Source: Tenacibaculum gallaicum
GTDB taxonomy: Bacteria > Bacteroidota > Bacteroidia > Flavobacteriales > Flavobacteriaceae
Direction of reading: 5' to 3'
Length of the DNA: 64,000 nt
Assembly (NCBI RefSeq): GCF_003387615.1
Contig: NZ_QUNS01000001.1
Location: 474,241 to 538,240, forward strand
Part shown: piece after piece, positions 50,001 through 60,048 of the stretch
How positions within the stretch are numbered: the stretch's first letter is position 1
How the letters are laid out: every line of letters starts with the position of its first letter
Notes under the pieces: model-generated
The model's database searches: none
What the model was told of the DNA's origin: nothing
What the model saw: only the letters and a program-made list of their open reading frames with translations
Position numbers and translations under genes: made by a program

Positions 50001-50064
50001 GAAAAAAGAGAAAAGAAAATAGATAGTTAGACTGTCTGTTTTCTCTTTTCTCTTTTCTTTTTTC
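50001..50064. repeat. Long purine/pyrimidine hairpin between hppD and the TDO gene
   Basis: GAAAAAAGAGAAAAGAAAA (50001-50019) can pair with TTTTCTCTTTTCTTTTTTC (50046-50064): 17 Watson-Crick pairs, one wobble and one mismatch, with a 26-nt loop. It resembles the arms around the four-helix-bundle gene 1.2 kb upstream but has no gene inside. It may act as a terminator or processing site. Confidence 0.6.
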
Positions 50065-50080
50065 TCAAAAAAACAAGAAA

Positions 50081-50998
50081 ATGAGTAAAGAAGAAATATT
50101 AAAAGCAATAGAAGAAAAATACGATAAGTTAGGAGTTCCTGTAGAAGCAATGTTGGAAGGGTTGCTCTGGAGTGAACCTATAACCTATTGGGATTATATA
50201 CAAACAGATGCACTTTTAGGGTTGCAAATTCCTAGAACTACTTTACCAGATGAAATGGTTTTTATCATGTATCATCAAGTAAATGAATTGTTGTTTAAAA
50301 TGATATTGTGGGAAATTGAACAAGTAGCAAAATCTTCTGAAATTTCCGCAGAAAAATTTTCAAAGCACTTAATGCGTGTTAGTCGTTATTTTGATATGCT
50401 ATGTAGTTCCTTTACGGTTATGGGTGATGGAATGGATGTAGGGCAATACTTAAAATTTCGAAATACACTAACACCAGCAAGTGGATTTCAAAGTGCACAA
50501 TATCGTAAGATTGAGTTCGCATCTACTGATCTTATCAATTTAATAGATGCTCGTTACCGAGATACAATAGATAGAAATTCATCGTTTAAAAACGCCTATG
50601 ATCATCTATATTGGCAAGCAGCTGGTAAAAACTATAATACAGGTCAAAAAACAACTTTATTAACGTTGTTTGAGAAAAAATATATGGGTGATTTTATTGA
50701 TTTTATGGAAGATTATAATGATTGTAATCTTTCAAAAAAATTTCAGCAACTACCTAAAGAAGTTCAAGAAAATGAAGAATTAATCAAAGCAATGCGACAT
50801 TATGATTATACAGTAAATGTAAAATGGGTAATGGCTCACTACAATGCAGCAGGAAAGTATCTGGGAGGAAGTGATGGTGATTTGGAAGCAACGGGAGGAA
50901 GCAATTGGCGTAAATATTTGCATCCGAAGTATCAAAGAAGAATTTTCTTCCCATATCTATGGAGTGAAGAAGAATTGAAAAATTGGGGAACTTTTTAA
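50081..50998 (+). CDS. kynA: Tryptophan 2,3-dioxygenase
   Basis: The 305-aa heme enzyme opens the indole ring of tryptophan to N-formylkynurenine. Typical segments are MVFIMYHQVNELLFKMILWEIEQ (in part YHQVNELLFKMILWE), SRYFDMLCSSFTVMGDGMD (in part FDMLCSSFTVM) and FRNTLTPASGFQSAQYRKIE (in part TPASGFQSAQYR). No formamidase or kynureninase gene is in the window. Clustering with hmgA and hppD makes an aromatic amino acid catabolic unit. Confidence 0.94.
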   Translation: MSKEEILKAIEEKYDKLGVPVEAMLEGLLWSEPITYWDYIQTDALLGLQIPRTTLPDEMVFIMYHQVNELLFKMILWEIEQVAKSSEISAEKFSKHLMRVSRYFDMLCSSFTVMGDGMDVGQYLKFRNTLTPASGFQSAQYRKIEFASTDLINLIDARYRDTIDRNSSFKNAYDHLYWQAAGKNYNTGQKTTLLTLFEKKYMGDFIDFMEDYNDCNLSKKFQQLPKEVQENEELIKAMRHYDYTVNVKWVMAHYNAAGKYLGGSDGDLEATGGSNWRKYLHPKYQRRIFFPYLWSEEELKNWGTF

Positions 50999-51017
50999 TC
51001 TCTGATAACAATAAGAT

Positions 51018-51052
51018 AAAAGCTGTTTAATGTTCTGTTAAACAGCTTTTTT
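51018..51052 (+). terminator. Terminator after the TDO gene
   Basis: Perfect 13-bp arms AAAAGCTGTTTAA / TTAAACAGCTTTT with a 7-nt loop and TTTT. Confidence 0.88.
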
Positions 51053-51086
51053 GATTTTTGGAACGGTAATTGTCCATCAATTTTCA

Positions 51087-51094
51087 TAAGTTTG
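51087..51094 (+). promoter_or_regulatory. -7 box of the DUF3108 gene, 6 nt from its ATG
   Basis: TAAGTTTG ends 6 nt before the ATG at 51101; it includes the TTG that an ORF finder would take as start, ruling that start out. Confidence 0.5.
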
Positions 51095-51100
51095 AACATT

Positions 51101-51877
51101 ATGAGGAAAAGAATATTGTTTTTTACATTTTTAGTTATTACACAAAGTTTTTTTGCGCAAAGTAATACAAGAGCATACAAAAGCGGAGAATGGCTTCGGT
51201 TTGATATGAGCTACAGTGGGTTTTTAAAAGCAGGAACAGCTGTTTTGCAACTAAAAGAAAAGAGTTTAAATAATAAAAAAGTGCTGCATGCCGTGGGTAC
51301 AGGGAAAACATCAGGAGTTATTAGCTGGTTCTTTAAGGTTGATGATAGGTATGAAAGTTATTTTGGAATTGACAAAGTTGAGCCTTATTTATTCAAAAGA
51401 AAAATAGATGAAGGCGGACATAAAAAGAATCGTCATATAACTTTCAATCACGAAAAAAACACAGCGTATGTTCAAGATTTTCGTAAGCAAAAAGATACGT
51501 TAATTTCTGTTAGGTCACCTCAAGATATGATTTCTACCTTTTACTTTTTAAGAAGTCAGAATACAAAAAAATTAAGAAAAGGGGATGAAATTAAACTTGA
51601 TATGTTTTTTGATAATAAAAGCTACCCATTTAAATTACGGTTTTTAGGCTATGAAACAGTGAAAACAAAATTTGGTAAGGTTAAAACACAAAAGTTTAGA
51701 CCATTGGTACAAGCAGGTAGAGTTTTTAAGGCAAAAGAAAGTGTTACCATTTGGATTTCAGCTGATGATAATAAAGTACCAATAAAAATGAAAGCTTCCC
51801 TAGCAGTAGGTTCACTACGTGCAGAATTAGATGCTTATAAAGGGTTAGCAAATCCTTTTGAAGTAATAGTTGATTAA
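51101..51877 (+). CDS. DUF3108 family exported protein
   Basis: This 258-aa protein has a signal peptide (MRKRILFFTFLVITQSFFAQ) and a beta-rich mature part typical of DUF3108: SGEWLRFDMSYSGFLKAGTAVL, a central RHITFNHEKNTAYVQDF and a C-terminal VTIWISADDNKVPIKMKASLAVGS (quoted by parts). The function is unknown; the fold may bind a lipid-like ligand in the periplasm. The M23 peptidase gene follows after about 100 nt with its own -7 box. Confidence 0.82.
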   Translation: MRKRILFFTFLVITQSFFAQSNTRAYKSGEWLRFDMSYSGFLKAGTAVLQLKEKSLNNKKVLHAVGTGKTSGVISWFFKVDDRYESYFGIDKVEPYLFKRKIDEGGHKKNRHITFNHEKNTAYVQDFRKQKDTLISVRSPQDMISTFYFLRSQNTKKLRKGDEIKLDMFFDNKSYPFKLRFLGYETVKTKFGKVKTQKFRPLVQAGRVFKAKESVTIWISADDNKVPIKMKASLAVGSLRAELDAYKGLANPFEVIVD

Positions 51878-51936
51878 AAAAATGATATAAGCTGTTTAAG
51901 AATTGTTAAAGTGGGAGGAAAAATAGTATTTATTTG

Positions 51937-51944
51937 TACTTTTG
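51937..51944 (+). promoter_or_regulatory. -7 box of the M23 peptidase gene
   Basis: TACTTTTG followed by C. It overlaps the first in-frame TTG (51942), so translation must begin further downstream. Confidence 0.55.
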
Positions 51945-51974
51945 CGCATAAACTCAAATCTAAAGCAGCTTTTT

Positions 51975-53255
51975 TTGAAAAAACTCATTCTTACATTCAT
52001 TATTTTATGTCTTTTCTTTTCGTGTAAAGAAGAAAAGAAAGTCGTCGTACAAGAACCAGTTAAAGTTGAAAAACCGAAGCCCATTAAAATTTACGGTTTT
52101 AATTTAGATAACTATAAGGTCATTAACGACACAATTAAAAGTGGAGAAAGTTTTGGAGTTATTATGGATAGACACCATGTAATGTATCCGAAAATTAATG
52201 AAATAGCAACCAAAATTAAAGACACTTTTGATGTAAGGAGAATACGATCAGGAAAGGCGTATACAATTTTAACTTCAAAAGATAGTTTAGATCAAGCCCA
52301 AGTTTTTATCTACAAGCATAACAAAGTAGAAGCTACAGTTATTGATTTTAAAGACTCAATAATATCTGCATATAAACATAGAAAAAAGATAAAAACTGTT
52401 GAAAAAGAAATAGCAGGTGAAATTTATTCTAATTTATCCATAACAATGGATAGCTTACAGTTAAAACCAACACTAACAAATACGGTTGCAGATATTTATG
52501 CTTGGACCTTAGATTTTTACCGTTTGCAAAAAGGAGATACATTTAAGTTAATTTTTGAAGAAAAGTTTATCAATGATACTATTTTTGTTGGTTATGGTAA
52601 GGTAAAAGCCGCTATTTTTAAACATAATGGAGAAGATTTGTATGCTTACAGATTTGTTGCTGATTCGATAAGAAAAATTCCTGAGTATTATGACCAAGAC
52701 GGAAACATGCTACGAAGAGCATTTTTAAAATCACCAATTAAATTTCAGTATCGAATTTCTTCACGATATAATTTAAGAAGAAGGATTAAGTTATACGGTA
52801 ATAGAGTAAGACCACATAAAGGAACTGATTTTGCAGCTAGGTATGGAACTCCTATTATGACAACGGCAAGTGGAACAATTGTTGAGTCTGCAAGAAGAGG
52901 AGGCAATGGGAATTATGTAAAAGTAAAACATAATAGTACTTATACGACTCAATACTTACATATGAAAAGGCGAAAAGTTAGAGTTGGTGAGTATGTAAAG
53001 CAAGGAGATATTATAGGTTGGGTAGGTATGACAGGCAACACTAGTGGACCTCACGTTTGTTATCGCTTTTGGAAAAATGGACGGCAAGTAGATCCGTTTC
53101 GTGAAAAATTACCTTCTGCAGAACCTTTAGATCCTAAAATAAAACCTACATATTTAGAGTATATAAAACCACTTAAAAGACAATTAGATAGTATAAAGTT
53201 ACCACAACTTGAACCACTTTCATTTAAAGAAAAAGAAATTTTAGCTACGAATTAA
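51975..53255 (+). CDS. M23-family peptidoglycan DD-metallopeptidase, lipoprotein
   Basis: The 426-aa protein starts at a TTG giving [20 protein letters not shown], a lipoprotein signal with acylated Cys; the longer frame from 51942 begins inside the promoter. After a long helical/LysM-like region ([11 protein letters not shown]...) the M23 zinc domain shows [14 protein letters not shown] and [12 protein letters not shown] (HxH-type ligand pair region) plus TQYLHMKR. It cuts peptide cross-links in peptidoglycan or regulates such enzymes. pgi begins 2 nt after it. Confidence 0.9.
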   Translation: MKKLILTFIILCLFFSCKEEKKVVVQEPVKVEKPKPIKIYGFNLDNYKVINDTIKSGESFGVIMDRHHVMYPKINEIATKIKDTFDVRRIRSGKAYTILTSKDSLDQAQVFIYKHNKVEATVIDFKDSIISAYKHRKKIKTVEKEIAGEIYSNLSITMDSLQLKPTLTNTVADIYAWTLDFYRLQKGDTFKLIFEEKFINDTIFVGYGKVKAAIFKHNGEDLYAYRFVADSIRKIPEYYDQDGNMLRRAFLKSPIKFQYRISSRYNLRRRIKLYGNRVRPHKGTDFAARYGTPIMTTASGTIVESARRGGNGNYVKVKHNSTYTTQYLHMKRRKVRVGEYVKQGDIIGWVGMTGNTSGPHVCYRFWKNGRQVDPFREKLPSAEPLDPKIKPTYLEYIKPLKRQLDSIKLPQLEPLSFKEKEILATN

Positions 53256-53257
53256 TT

Positions 53258-54829
53258 ATGCCCTTACAAAATATAAACCCAACAGAGACCACTGCTTGGG
53301 ATAAGTTAACAAAACATTTTAATGAAGCGAAAAATTATGAGCTAAAAGAACTGTTTCGTAAGAATAAAAACAGACAAGATGACTTTTCTATTTTGTTAGA
53401 TGAATTAAGTGTTGATTATTCTAAAAACAGAATAACTCAAGAAACAATCGATCTATTAATTTCTTTAGCTGAAGAAGTTCAGCTAAAAGAAGCTATAGAA
53501 AAATATTTTTCAGGAGACAAAATTAATGCTACAGAAAATAGAGCAGTATTGCATACAGCTTTAAGAAGTAGTTCAGATACTCCTATTCTTGTAGAAGGAA
53601 AAGATGTAAAGCCTAAAATAAATACAGCTTTACGAAAAATGAAAGCTTTTAGTAATAAAGTTACTTCAGGAAAGTGGAAAGGGTATACTGGAAAATCAAT
53701 AACAGATATTGTTAATATAGGTATTGGAGGCTCTGATTTAGGACCTAAAATGGTTGTAGAAGCGTTGCAGTTTTATAAAAATAAATTGAATACGCACTTT
53801 GTTTCTAACATTGATGGTGACCACGTTTCGGATATATTAAAAACAATAAACCCAGAAACAACACTTTTTGTTGTAGTTTCCAAAAGTTTTACGACTCAAG
53901 AAACAATTAACAATGCTAATACTATACGAGATTGGTTTTTAAAATCAGCAACAGTCTTTGATGTATCTAAACATTTTGTTGCAGTTTCATGTAATACCAA
54001 AGCAGTTGATAATTTTGGAATTGATAAGAAAAATATATTTCCAATGTGGGACTGGGTTGGTGGTCGCTTTTCACTTTGGTCAACTGTAGGTTTATCCATC
54101 TCTCTATCCATAGGTTTTGATAACTTTAAAGAATTACTAAGAGGAGCTGAAAAAATGGATGACCATTTTAAGGCTTCTGATTTTGATAAAAATATACCAG
54201 TTATCTTAGCTCTTTTAAGTGTTTGGTATAATAATTTCTTTGATGCGGAAACGGAAATGGTACTGCCTTATAGTGAATACTTGGAAAAACTTCCAGCATA
54301 CTTACAACAAGCTGTGATGGAAAGTAATGGTAAAGATATTGATAGAAACGGAAATGAAGTTGATTATCAAACAGGGACTATTGTTTGGGGAGGAACAGGT
54401 GTGAATTCTCAGCATGCTTTTATGCAATTACTACATCATGGAACTAAATTAATACCTGTTGATTTTATAGGTTTTAAAGAACCCTTACATAGCTTAGAAG
54501 ATCATCATGAAAAATTGCTTGCAAATTATTTTGCTCAACAAGATGCATTAGCTTATGGTAAAACTAAAGAGGAAGCACATCTAGACTTAAAAACAAATAA
54601 TCAGTTAAATCAGATTAATAAGCTTTTACCATATAAGGTATTTAAAGGGAATCACCCTAGTAATTCAATACTCTTTAAAAAACTAACTCCTTTTTCTTTA
54701 GGAATGCTTTTAGGTATGTACGAACATAAAATTTTTACTCAAGGCGTTATATGGAACATATTTTCATACGACCAATTTGGTGTAGAATTAGGAAAAGAAT
54801 TAGCCCAAAAAAAACTTATAAACGATTAG
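53258..54829 (+). CDS. pgi: Glucose-6-phosphate isomerase
   Basis: The 523-aa glycolytic enzyme interconverts glucose-6-phosphate and fructose-6-phosphate. Motifs include [40 protein letters not shown], the catalytic Glu region [11 protein letters not shown] and [18 protein letters not shown]. It lies 2 nt after the M23 gene and is probably co-transcribed with it. A small terminator follows at 54917. Confidence 0.97.
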   Translation: MPLQNINPTETTAWDKLTKHFNEAKNYELKELFRKNKNRQDDFSILLDELSVDYSKNRITQETIDLLISLAEEVQLKEAIEKYFSGDKINATENRAVLHTALRSSSDTPILVEGKDVKPKINTALRKMKAFSNKVTSGKWKGYTGKSITDIVNIGIGGSDLGPKMVVEALQFYKNKLNTHFVSNIDGDHVSDILKTINPETTLFVVVSKSFTTQETINNANTIRDWFLKSATVFDVSKHFVAVSCNTKAVDNFGIDKKNIFPMWDWVGGRFSLWSTVGLSISLSIGFDNFKELLRGAEKMDDHFKASDFDKNIPVILALLSVWYNNFFDAETEMVLPYSEYLEKLPAYLQQAVMESNGKDIDRNGNEVDYQTGTIVWGGTGVNSQHAFMQLLHHGTKLIPVDFIGFKEPLHSLEDHHEKLLANYFAQQDALAYGKTKEEAHLDLKTNNQLNQINKLLPYKVFKGNHPSNSILFKKLTPFSLGMLLGMYEHKIFTQGVIWNIFSYDQFGVELGKELAQKKLIND

Positions 54830-54916
54830 ATTTTAGTTAATCGTATCTCTTTTATATTTTTTAACCTATATATAGGTTTTGTTAACAAAGCCTTTAACGT
54901 GTAAGTTGTTGTAAAT

Positions 54917-54937
54917 AAGAGATTAGATCTCTTTTTT
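54917..54937 (+). terminator. Terminator after pgi
   Basis: Arms AAGAGAT / ATCTCTT with a 3-nt loop followed by TTTT. Confidence 0.7.
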
Positions 54938-55046
54938 GTATGTATTGTTGTCTTAAATTCTTGTTAAAACTTAACATTAAGTTAATATTAACACTAATGA
55001 AAAGCAGGATATTTGCACCTGCATTTAATAACAATTAGATTAAAAA

Positions 55047-57587
55047 ATGAAAACATTTAAAAATGTATTACTTGTAGCTTTGTTCTTTGTAACAGCTACA
55101 GTTTTAGGTCAAACAAAAATTACTGGTACAGTAGTTGACGAAATGGGGGAACCATTACCAGGAGCTAACGTTGTAGTAAAAGGGACTACAAACGGTTCGG
55201 CTACTGATTTTGATGGAAAATTTATGCTAAACGCTAGTTCTAACTCAGGGGTAGTAATAGTATCGTTTGTTGGGTATACTAACAAAGAAGTGTCTTTTTC
55301 TGGAGGATCAGATTTAGGAACTATCGCTTTAGAACCATCTAATGTTTTAGAGGAAATCGTTGTTACTGCATCAGGAGTAATTGACCTAGCAGAAGATAGA
55401 AAAACTCCAGTAGCAGTGTCTACTATTAAAGCTTCTGAAATTCAAGCTAAGTCTGGAGCATGGGATTTACCTGAAGTATTAAAATCTACTCCTTCTGTAC
55501 AGAGCATTAAAGCAGGAGGTTTTGGAGACGGTCAAATGTTCTTACGTGGATTTGATCAAACTAATACGGCTTTCTTATTAAACGGACAGCCTATTAACGG
55601 AATGGAAGACGGTAAAATGTACTGGTCAAACTGGTCAGGAGTTATGGATGTAGCTAACGCAATTCAAGTTCAACGTGGTTTAGGTTCTTCTAAATTGGCT
55701 ATTTCTTCAGTTGGTGGTACAGTGAATATTGTAACAAAGACCATTGATAATAAAGAAGGAGGTTATGTGAGACAAACAATAGGTAACAATGCATACACTA
55801 AAACAACTGCATATTATTCTACAGGAGTGTCTGAAAAAGGATGGTCTTTCTCTGGAATGTTTGGTCACTGGCAAGGTGATGGTTATGTAGACAATACTCA
55901 CGGTCAAGGTCAAACATATTTCTTATCTGTAGGATACCAACCAAATGAGAATAACACATTCAATTTCTTATTAACAGGAGCTCCTCAATGGCATGCTGCT
56001 GCTGGAAGAGGAAGTATTCAAACATTCTTAGATAATGGTATTAGATATAATGACTGGAATACTAATAACGTAAATAGCCCTAATACATTAGGAAGTTCTA
56101 AAGTATACCCTGGAGGGCGTAACATATATCATAAACCAGTAGCAAACCTTTCTTGGGATTGGACAATTAATGAAAAATCATCTTTATCTACAGTATTATA
56201 CGGTTCATTAGGTAGAGGCTCTTTCGCTTCTTTAATTACAGATAGAAATACAGGAGAAGCATTATATGCTAGAGGTTCATTTAACAACCATAACTGGTAT
56301 GGTTTAGTATCTAACTATTCTACAAAATTAACAGATAACCTTGATTTTAATGTTGGTGCAGATGTAAGAGCATATAACGGTATTCATTTTAGAGGTGTAA
56401 ATGAGTTCATTGGAGTTTCTTCATTAGATGAGTCTAGTGTTTTCTCTGGTAACTATACAATTACTAACTCTTATGGAGGTATAAACCCTTGGTCTGCAGT
56501 ATTTAACCCAAATTCAGACCACGATCAAAGATTAGGGTATGATTATGAGGAAGATATTACTTATTATGGATTATTTACGCAATTAGAATATTCTAAAAAT
56601 GCATTCTCTGCTTTCTTCCAAGGAGCTGTTTCAAATCAAGATCACGTAAAAACGGATTATTATAATTTTACTGAGGGAACTGATTCTGAAAAGGTTTCTA
56701 ATTTTGGATACAATTTAAAAGTAGGAGCAGCATACGAAATAAATGAAAGCCATAAGGTTTTTGCAAACGCAGGTTATTATTCTCGTCAACCATTCCATGA
56801 TGATCTTTTTGAAGAAATTAGAAATTCAAATATTTTAATTACTCCAGCAGTTAAAAATCAAGAGATTACAGGGTTAGAATTAGGTTACCAGTTTGGTAGT
56901 GAGTATGTTTCGGTTAACTTAAATGGTTACTATACTAAATGGGCAAACAGAACATTATTAAGTAATAATGGAGAAACTTTTGATACTCCTGCTTATGAGT
57001 CTTACCAAACATTTGGTGTAGCACAGCTTCACTCTGGAGTTGAGTTGGAAATAATGACAAATCCTTTACCAGGTTTAAAATTAGATGGTTATGTGTCTGT
57101 TGGGAATTGGGAGTTTGATGGTAATGGAAACCAAAGAACTTTTAACTCAGATGGAAATCAAATAGGAACAGAACAAGAAGTGGTATTAGATGGGTTTAAA
57201 GTTGGTGGAGCAGCTCAAACAACTGCAGGTGTTATGGCTAGCTATAAAATACTACCTACTTTATCTATAGATGGTAACTGGAACTTCTATAAAAATCTTT
57301 ATTCAACAGGTTCTTTAACACAAGCTACAGTTAAATTACCAACTTATAATTTAACTGATTTAGGTTTATCTTTTAGCCCTAAATTAAAAGAAGGTACTTA
57401 TTTAAAAGGTATTAGCTTTAGAGTTAATGTAGATAACGTATTTGATGAATTATATTTAGAATCTGTAAGCGGAAACACTCAAGCTTCTAATAATCCATTA
57501 GAAAACTGGAAAGGTGTAAATACTAGCAATAATGGACGTTTTGGTTATGGTAGAACATGGAACGCATCTGTTAAATTAAGCTTCTAA
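55047..57587 (+). CDS. TonB-dependent receptor (substrate unknown)
   Basis: The 846-aa outer-membrane protein has a signal peptide (about 1-21), a carboxypeptidase-like domain (KITGTVVDEMGEPLPGANVVV, about 24-105; quoted in part TGTVVDEMGEPLPGA), a plug (MFLRGFDQTNTAFLLNGQPING in part FLRGFDQTNTAFLLNGQ; QVQRGLGSSKLAISSVGG in part) and a barrel ending SVKLSF. It lacks the KGP.GF..GEPGG motif of the siderophore receptors, and no Fur-like palindrome is seen upstream. No SusD partner is present, so a glycan role is not indicated. Confidence 0.9.
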   Translation: MKTFKNVLLVALFFVTATVLGQTKITGTVVDEMGEPLPGANVVVKGTTNGSATDFDGKFMLNASSNSGVVIVSFVGYTNKEVSFSGGSDLGTIALEPSNVLEEIVVTASGVIDLAEDRKTPVAVSTIKASEIQAKSGAWDLPEVLKSTPSVQSIKAGGFGDGQMFLRGFDQTNTAFLLNGQPINGMEDGKMYWSNWSGVMDVANAIQVQRGLGSSKLAISSVGGTVNIVTKTIDNKEGGYVRQTIGNNAYTKTTAYYSTGVSEKGWSFSGMFGHWQGDGYVDNTHGQGQTYFLSVGYQPNENNTFNFLLTGAPQWHAAAGRGSIQTFLDNGIRYNDWNTNNVNSPNTLGSSKVYPGGRNIYHKPVANLSWDWTINEKSSLSTVLYGSLGRGSFASLITDRNTGEALYARGSFNNHNWYGLVSNYSTKLTDNLDFNVGADVRAYNGIHFRGVNEFIGVSSLDESSVFSGNYTITNSYGGINPWSAVFNPNSDHDQRLGYDYEEDITYYGLFTQLEYSKNAFSAFFQGAVSNQDHVKTDYYNFTEGTDSEKVSNFGYNLKVGAAYEINESHKVFANAGYYSRQPFHDDLFEEIRNSNILITPAVKNQEITGLELGYQFGSEYVSVNLNGYYTKWANRTLLSNNGETFDTPAYESYQTFGVAQLHSGVELEIMTNPLPGLKLDGYVSVGNWEFDGNGNQRTFNSDGNQIGTEQEVVLDGFKVGGAAQTTAGVMASYKILPTLSIDGNWNFYKNLYSTGSLTQATVKLPTYNLTDLGLSFSPKLKEGTYLKGISFRVNVDNVFDELYLESVSGNTQASNNPLENWKGVNTSNNGRFGYGRTWNASVKLSF

Positions 57588-57610
57588 TAATTTTAATTAG
57601 AAACAAACTC

Positions 57611-57640
57611 AAAAACCACCTCACACGAGGTGGTTTTTTT
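57611..57640 (+). terminator. Terminator after the TonB receptor gene
   Basis: 12-bp arms AAAAACCACCTC / GAGGTGGTTTTT, ACAC loop, T tract. Confidence 0.9.
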
Positions 57641-57686
57641 ATGCAGAAAATTCAGTACTTTTACAAGTACAAAAAATTAACAAATC

Positions 57687-58124
57687 ATGATGAAAACTTT
57701 GCACTCTTATTGGGCATACATTGTATTAGTAGTTTTAATATTTACGGTGGTAAATGCTATTATAGGCTTAATACAAAAAAAAGAATTTACTCATAAAGAG
57801 TTTCGTTTAGGGCTGTTTACTTTAATTACAACTCATATTCAACTATTAATAGGTTTAGGGTGGTATTTTATGTCTCCTTGGTATCAAATGTTAAAAGGTA
57901 ATGTAGGAGAGGTGATGGGCGATTCAGATAAGAGGTTATTAGCTGTTGAGCATCCAGTATTAATGATTATTGCTATTACATTAATAACTATAGGATGGTC
58001 AAAACATAAAAAGAAAGTAAAAAGTGAAGCTAAATTTAAAACCTTTGCTATTTTTTATGGATTAGCACTAATAGCAATATTATTAATCATTCCTTGGAAA
58101 AATTGGGTTCCAAGTCTGTTTTAA
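57687..58124 (+). CDS. Four-helix membrane protein, cytochrome-b-like
   Basis: This 145-aa protein has four transmembrane helices: WAYIVLVVLIFTVVNAIIGLI, LFTLITTHIQLLIGLGWYF, EHPVLMIIAITLITIGWS and FAIFYGLALIAILLIIPW. His residues within or at the ends of helices 1-3 (HSYW, THIQ, EHPV) could bind heme, as in small cytochrome b proteins. I recognise it only as a common, uncharacterised flavobacterial membrane protein. It is a single-gene unit between two terminators. Confidence 0.72.
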   Translation: MMKTLHSYWAYIVLVVLIFTVVNAIIGLIQKKEFTHKEFRLGLFTLITTHIQLLIGLGWYFMSPWYQMLKGNVGEVMGDSDKRLLAVEHPVLMIIAITLITIGWSKHKKKVKSEAKFKTFAIFYGLALIAILLIIPWKNWVPSLF

Positions 58125-58136
58125 GATAAAATTATA

Positions 58137-58156
58137 GTCCCGCTTCCGCGGGATTT
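58137..58156 (+). terminator. Terminator after the four-helix membrane protein gene
   Basis: Arms TCCCGC / GCGGGA, TTCC loop, TTTT. Confidence 0.8.
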
Positions 58157-58157
58157 T

Positions 58158-58165
58158 CTATTTTT
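58158..58165 (+). promoter_or_regulatory. -7 box of the acyltransferase-desaturase unit
   Basis: TATTTTTG followed by C directly after the preceding terminator; it implies a leader of about 95 nt. Confidence 0.5.
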
Positions 58166-58264
58166 GCGCACTAGTAAAGTTTTAATAATGAAATCGGTAT
58201 GATTTATAACGATTTTAACCTATTAAATAATAGAACCAAACAAACAACAAAATAACTATATAGA

Positions 58265-58993
58265 ATGAAGGCTTTAAGTTATATACTCTCATCAATCTTT
58301 GCATTGGTGTTTTTTTCTTTATTATTAATCTTTCACCCATTACAATGGGTTGGGTTAAAGCTTTTTGGTCAAGAAGGACATCAGAATGTGGTAAACATTA
58401 TGAACTGGTTTTTGATAAAGTCTTTATTGATTTTAGGAATTAGAGTTCAATTTGAAAATAAACACAACTTACCAGAAAACACAACATTAATTTTTGTAGC
58501 AAATCATCAAAGTACATTTGATATTCCGCCAATTATTTGGTATCTTAGGAAACACTACCCCAAATTTGTATCTAAAAAAGAACTAGGAAAAGGAATTCCT
58601 AGTATTTCTTTCAACTTAAAACATGGAGGCGCTGCTTTAATTGATAGAAGAGATGCTAAACAAGCCCTGTCAGAATTAGGAAAGTTTGCCAAAAGAATTA
58701 ATAAGAACAAATGGTCAGCGGCGATCTTTCCAGAAGGAACAAGAAGTAAAACAGGAAAACCTAAGGCGTTTTCTGTAAACGGACTTAAAATGTTAGCTAA
58801 ATACAACCCAGAGGCCTATGTAGTTCCGTTATCAGTCAATAACTCATGGAAAGTATTTAAATACGGAAAATTCCCGTTAGGAATAGGAAGCCCAATAAAG
58901 ATAATAACTCACGAGCCAATAAAGGTAAATAGTTTACCGTTTGAGGAGTTAGTTTCTAAGACAGAAGCAGCTGTAAAATCAGCTATATACTAA
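58265..58993 (+). CDS. 1-acyl-sn-glycerol-3-phosphate acyltransferase (PlsC family)
   Basis: The 242-aa membrane-anchored enzyme has an N-terminal hydrophobic helix pair, the catalytic NHQSTFD (HxxxxD), a KKELGKGIP segment and FPEGTRSKTG (substrate-binding block III). It acylates lysophosphatidic acid, the second step of phospholipid synthesis. The acyl-ACP desaturase gene follows after 42 nt, linking membrane lipid synthesis and desaturation. Confidence 0.93.
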   Translation: MKALSYILSSIFALVFFSLLLIFHPLQWVGLKLFGQEGHQNVVNIMNWFLIKSLLILGIRVQFENKHNLPENTTLIFVANHQSTFDIPPIIWYLRKHYPKFVSKKELGKGIPSISFNLKHGGAALIDRRDAKQALSELGKFAKRINKNKWSAAIFPEGTRSKTGKPKAFSVNGLKMLAKYNPEAYVVPLSVNNSWKVFKYGKFPLGIGSPIKIITHEPIKVNSLPFEELVSKTEAAVKSAIY

Positions 58994-59035
58994 ACAAAAA
59001 CAAACAACAATAAATATAAACCCTTAACCTAAATT

Positions 59036-60016
59036 ATGTCAATACAAAACATTAGAAAGGAAGTAATGCAAACGCTGGAAAAAAACATTGACAGTTTTGT
59101 AGACAGGTTCTTAATGCCAATTGAAAAAATTTGGCAACCGACAGATTTTTTACCCAATTCACAACAAGATTCTTTTATAGAAGAAGTAAAAGAAATTCAA
59201 GAACTATCAAAAGAACTTGACGATGATTTTTGGGTGGTTTTAGTAGGTGATACTATTACCGAAGAAGCACTACCAACATATGAATCTTGGTTATTAGATT
59301 TAGATGGAGTTACCCAACAACCAGATAATGGTTGGGCAAAATGGATACGAGCTTGGACAGCAGAAGAAAACCGCCATGGAGATGTGTTAAATAAGTATTT
59401 ATACCTTTCAGGTAGAGTAAATATGCGTGAGGTAGAAGTATCTACACAACACTTAATTGCTGATGGATTTGATATTGGTACTGCTACCGACCCGTATAAA
59501 AACTTTATATACACAAGTTTTCAAGAATTAGCAACGTATGTTTCACATAATAACGTAGCTAAAATAGCCAAAAAACAAGGACACAAAGCATTAGCTAAAA
59601 TGTCTAAAATTATTGCAGGAGACGAAATGCGTCATCACATGGCATATACAGAATTTGTAAAAGAAATTTTTAAGATAGATCCAAGTGAGATGATGTTAGC
59701 GTTTCAACACATGATGAAATACAAAATAGTAATGCCTGCAATGCACTTAAGAGAATCATTTGGAGAAAAAGGAAGCTTATTTGATGATTTCTCAACAGTA
59801 GCACAAAGAGTAGGTGTGTATACTGGTTTTGATTATGTAGATATTTTGAGAAAATTAAATACTACTTGGGAAATTGATAAGATTACTAATTTAACTCCAG
59901 AAGCAGAAAAAGCACGTGATTTCTTAATGAAATTACCAGACAGAATGTACCGAATAACTGAACGTATCTCAGTACCTGATACAAAGTTTAATTTTAAATG
60001 GATGATTCCTGCATAA
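59036..60016 (+). CDS. Acyl-ACP desaturase (soluble di-iron type)
   Basis: The 326-aa protein of the stearoyl-ACP desaturase family has two di-iron motifs, AEENRHGDVLNKYL (Glu/His ligands about 110-114) and AGDEMRHHMAYTEF (about 193-197). It introduces a double bond into acyl chains bound to acyl carrier protein using O2 and ferredoxin. A perfect terminator with a GAAA tetraloop follows. The adjacent plsC-like gene suggests that its product enters membrane phospholipid. Confidence 0.94.
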   Translation: MSIQNIRKEVMQTLEKNIDSFVDRFLMPIEKIWQPTDFLPNSQQDSFIEEVKEIQELSKELDDDFWVVLVGDTITEEALPTYESWLLDLDGVTQQPDNGWAKWIRAWTAEENRHGDVLNKYLYLSGRVNMREVEVSTQHLIADGFDIGTATDPYKNFIYTSFQELATYVSHNNVAKIAKKQGHKALAKMSKIIAGDEMRHHMAYTEFVKEIFKIDPSEMMLAFQHMMKYKIVMPAMHLRESFGEKGSLFDDFSTVAQRVGVYTGFDYVDILRKLNTTWEIDKITNLTPEAEKARDFLMKLPDRMYRITERISVPDTKFNFKWMIPA

Positions 60017-60020
60017 AAAT

Positions 60021-60048
60021 AAAAAAGCAACCGAAAGGTTGCTTTTTT
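60021..60048. terminator. Bidirectional terminator with GAAA tetraloop
   Basis: Perfect 12-bp arms AAAAAAGCAACC / GGTTGCTTTTTT closed by GAAA, between convergent genes; it overlaps the stop codon of the amidase gene. Confidence 0.92.

Noticed and set aside
48386..50070. CRISPR or tandem repeat array from the GAGAAAAG / CTTTTCTC tracts
   Set aside because: The tracts are low-complexity, irregular in spacing and lack uniform repeats or spacers; no cas genes are in the window.
55047..57587. SusC-type glycan transporter
   Set aside because: No SusD gene follows, and a terminator comes directly after the receptor.
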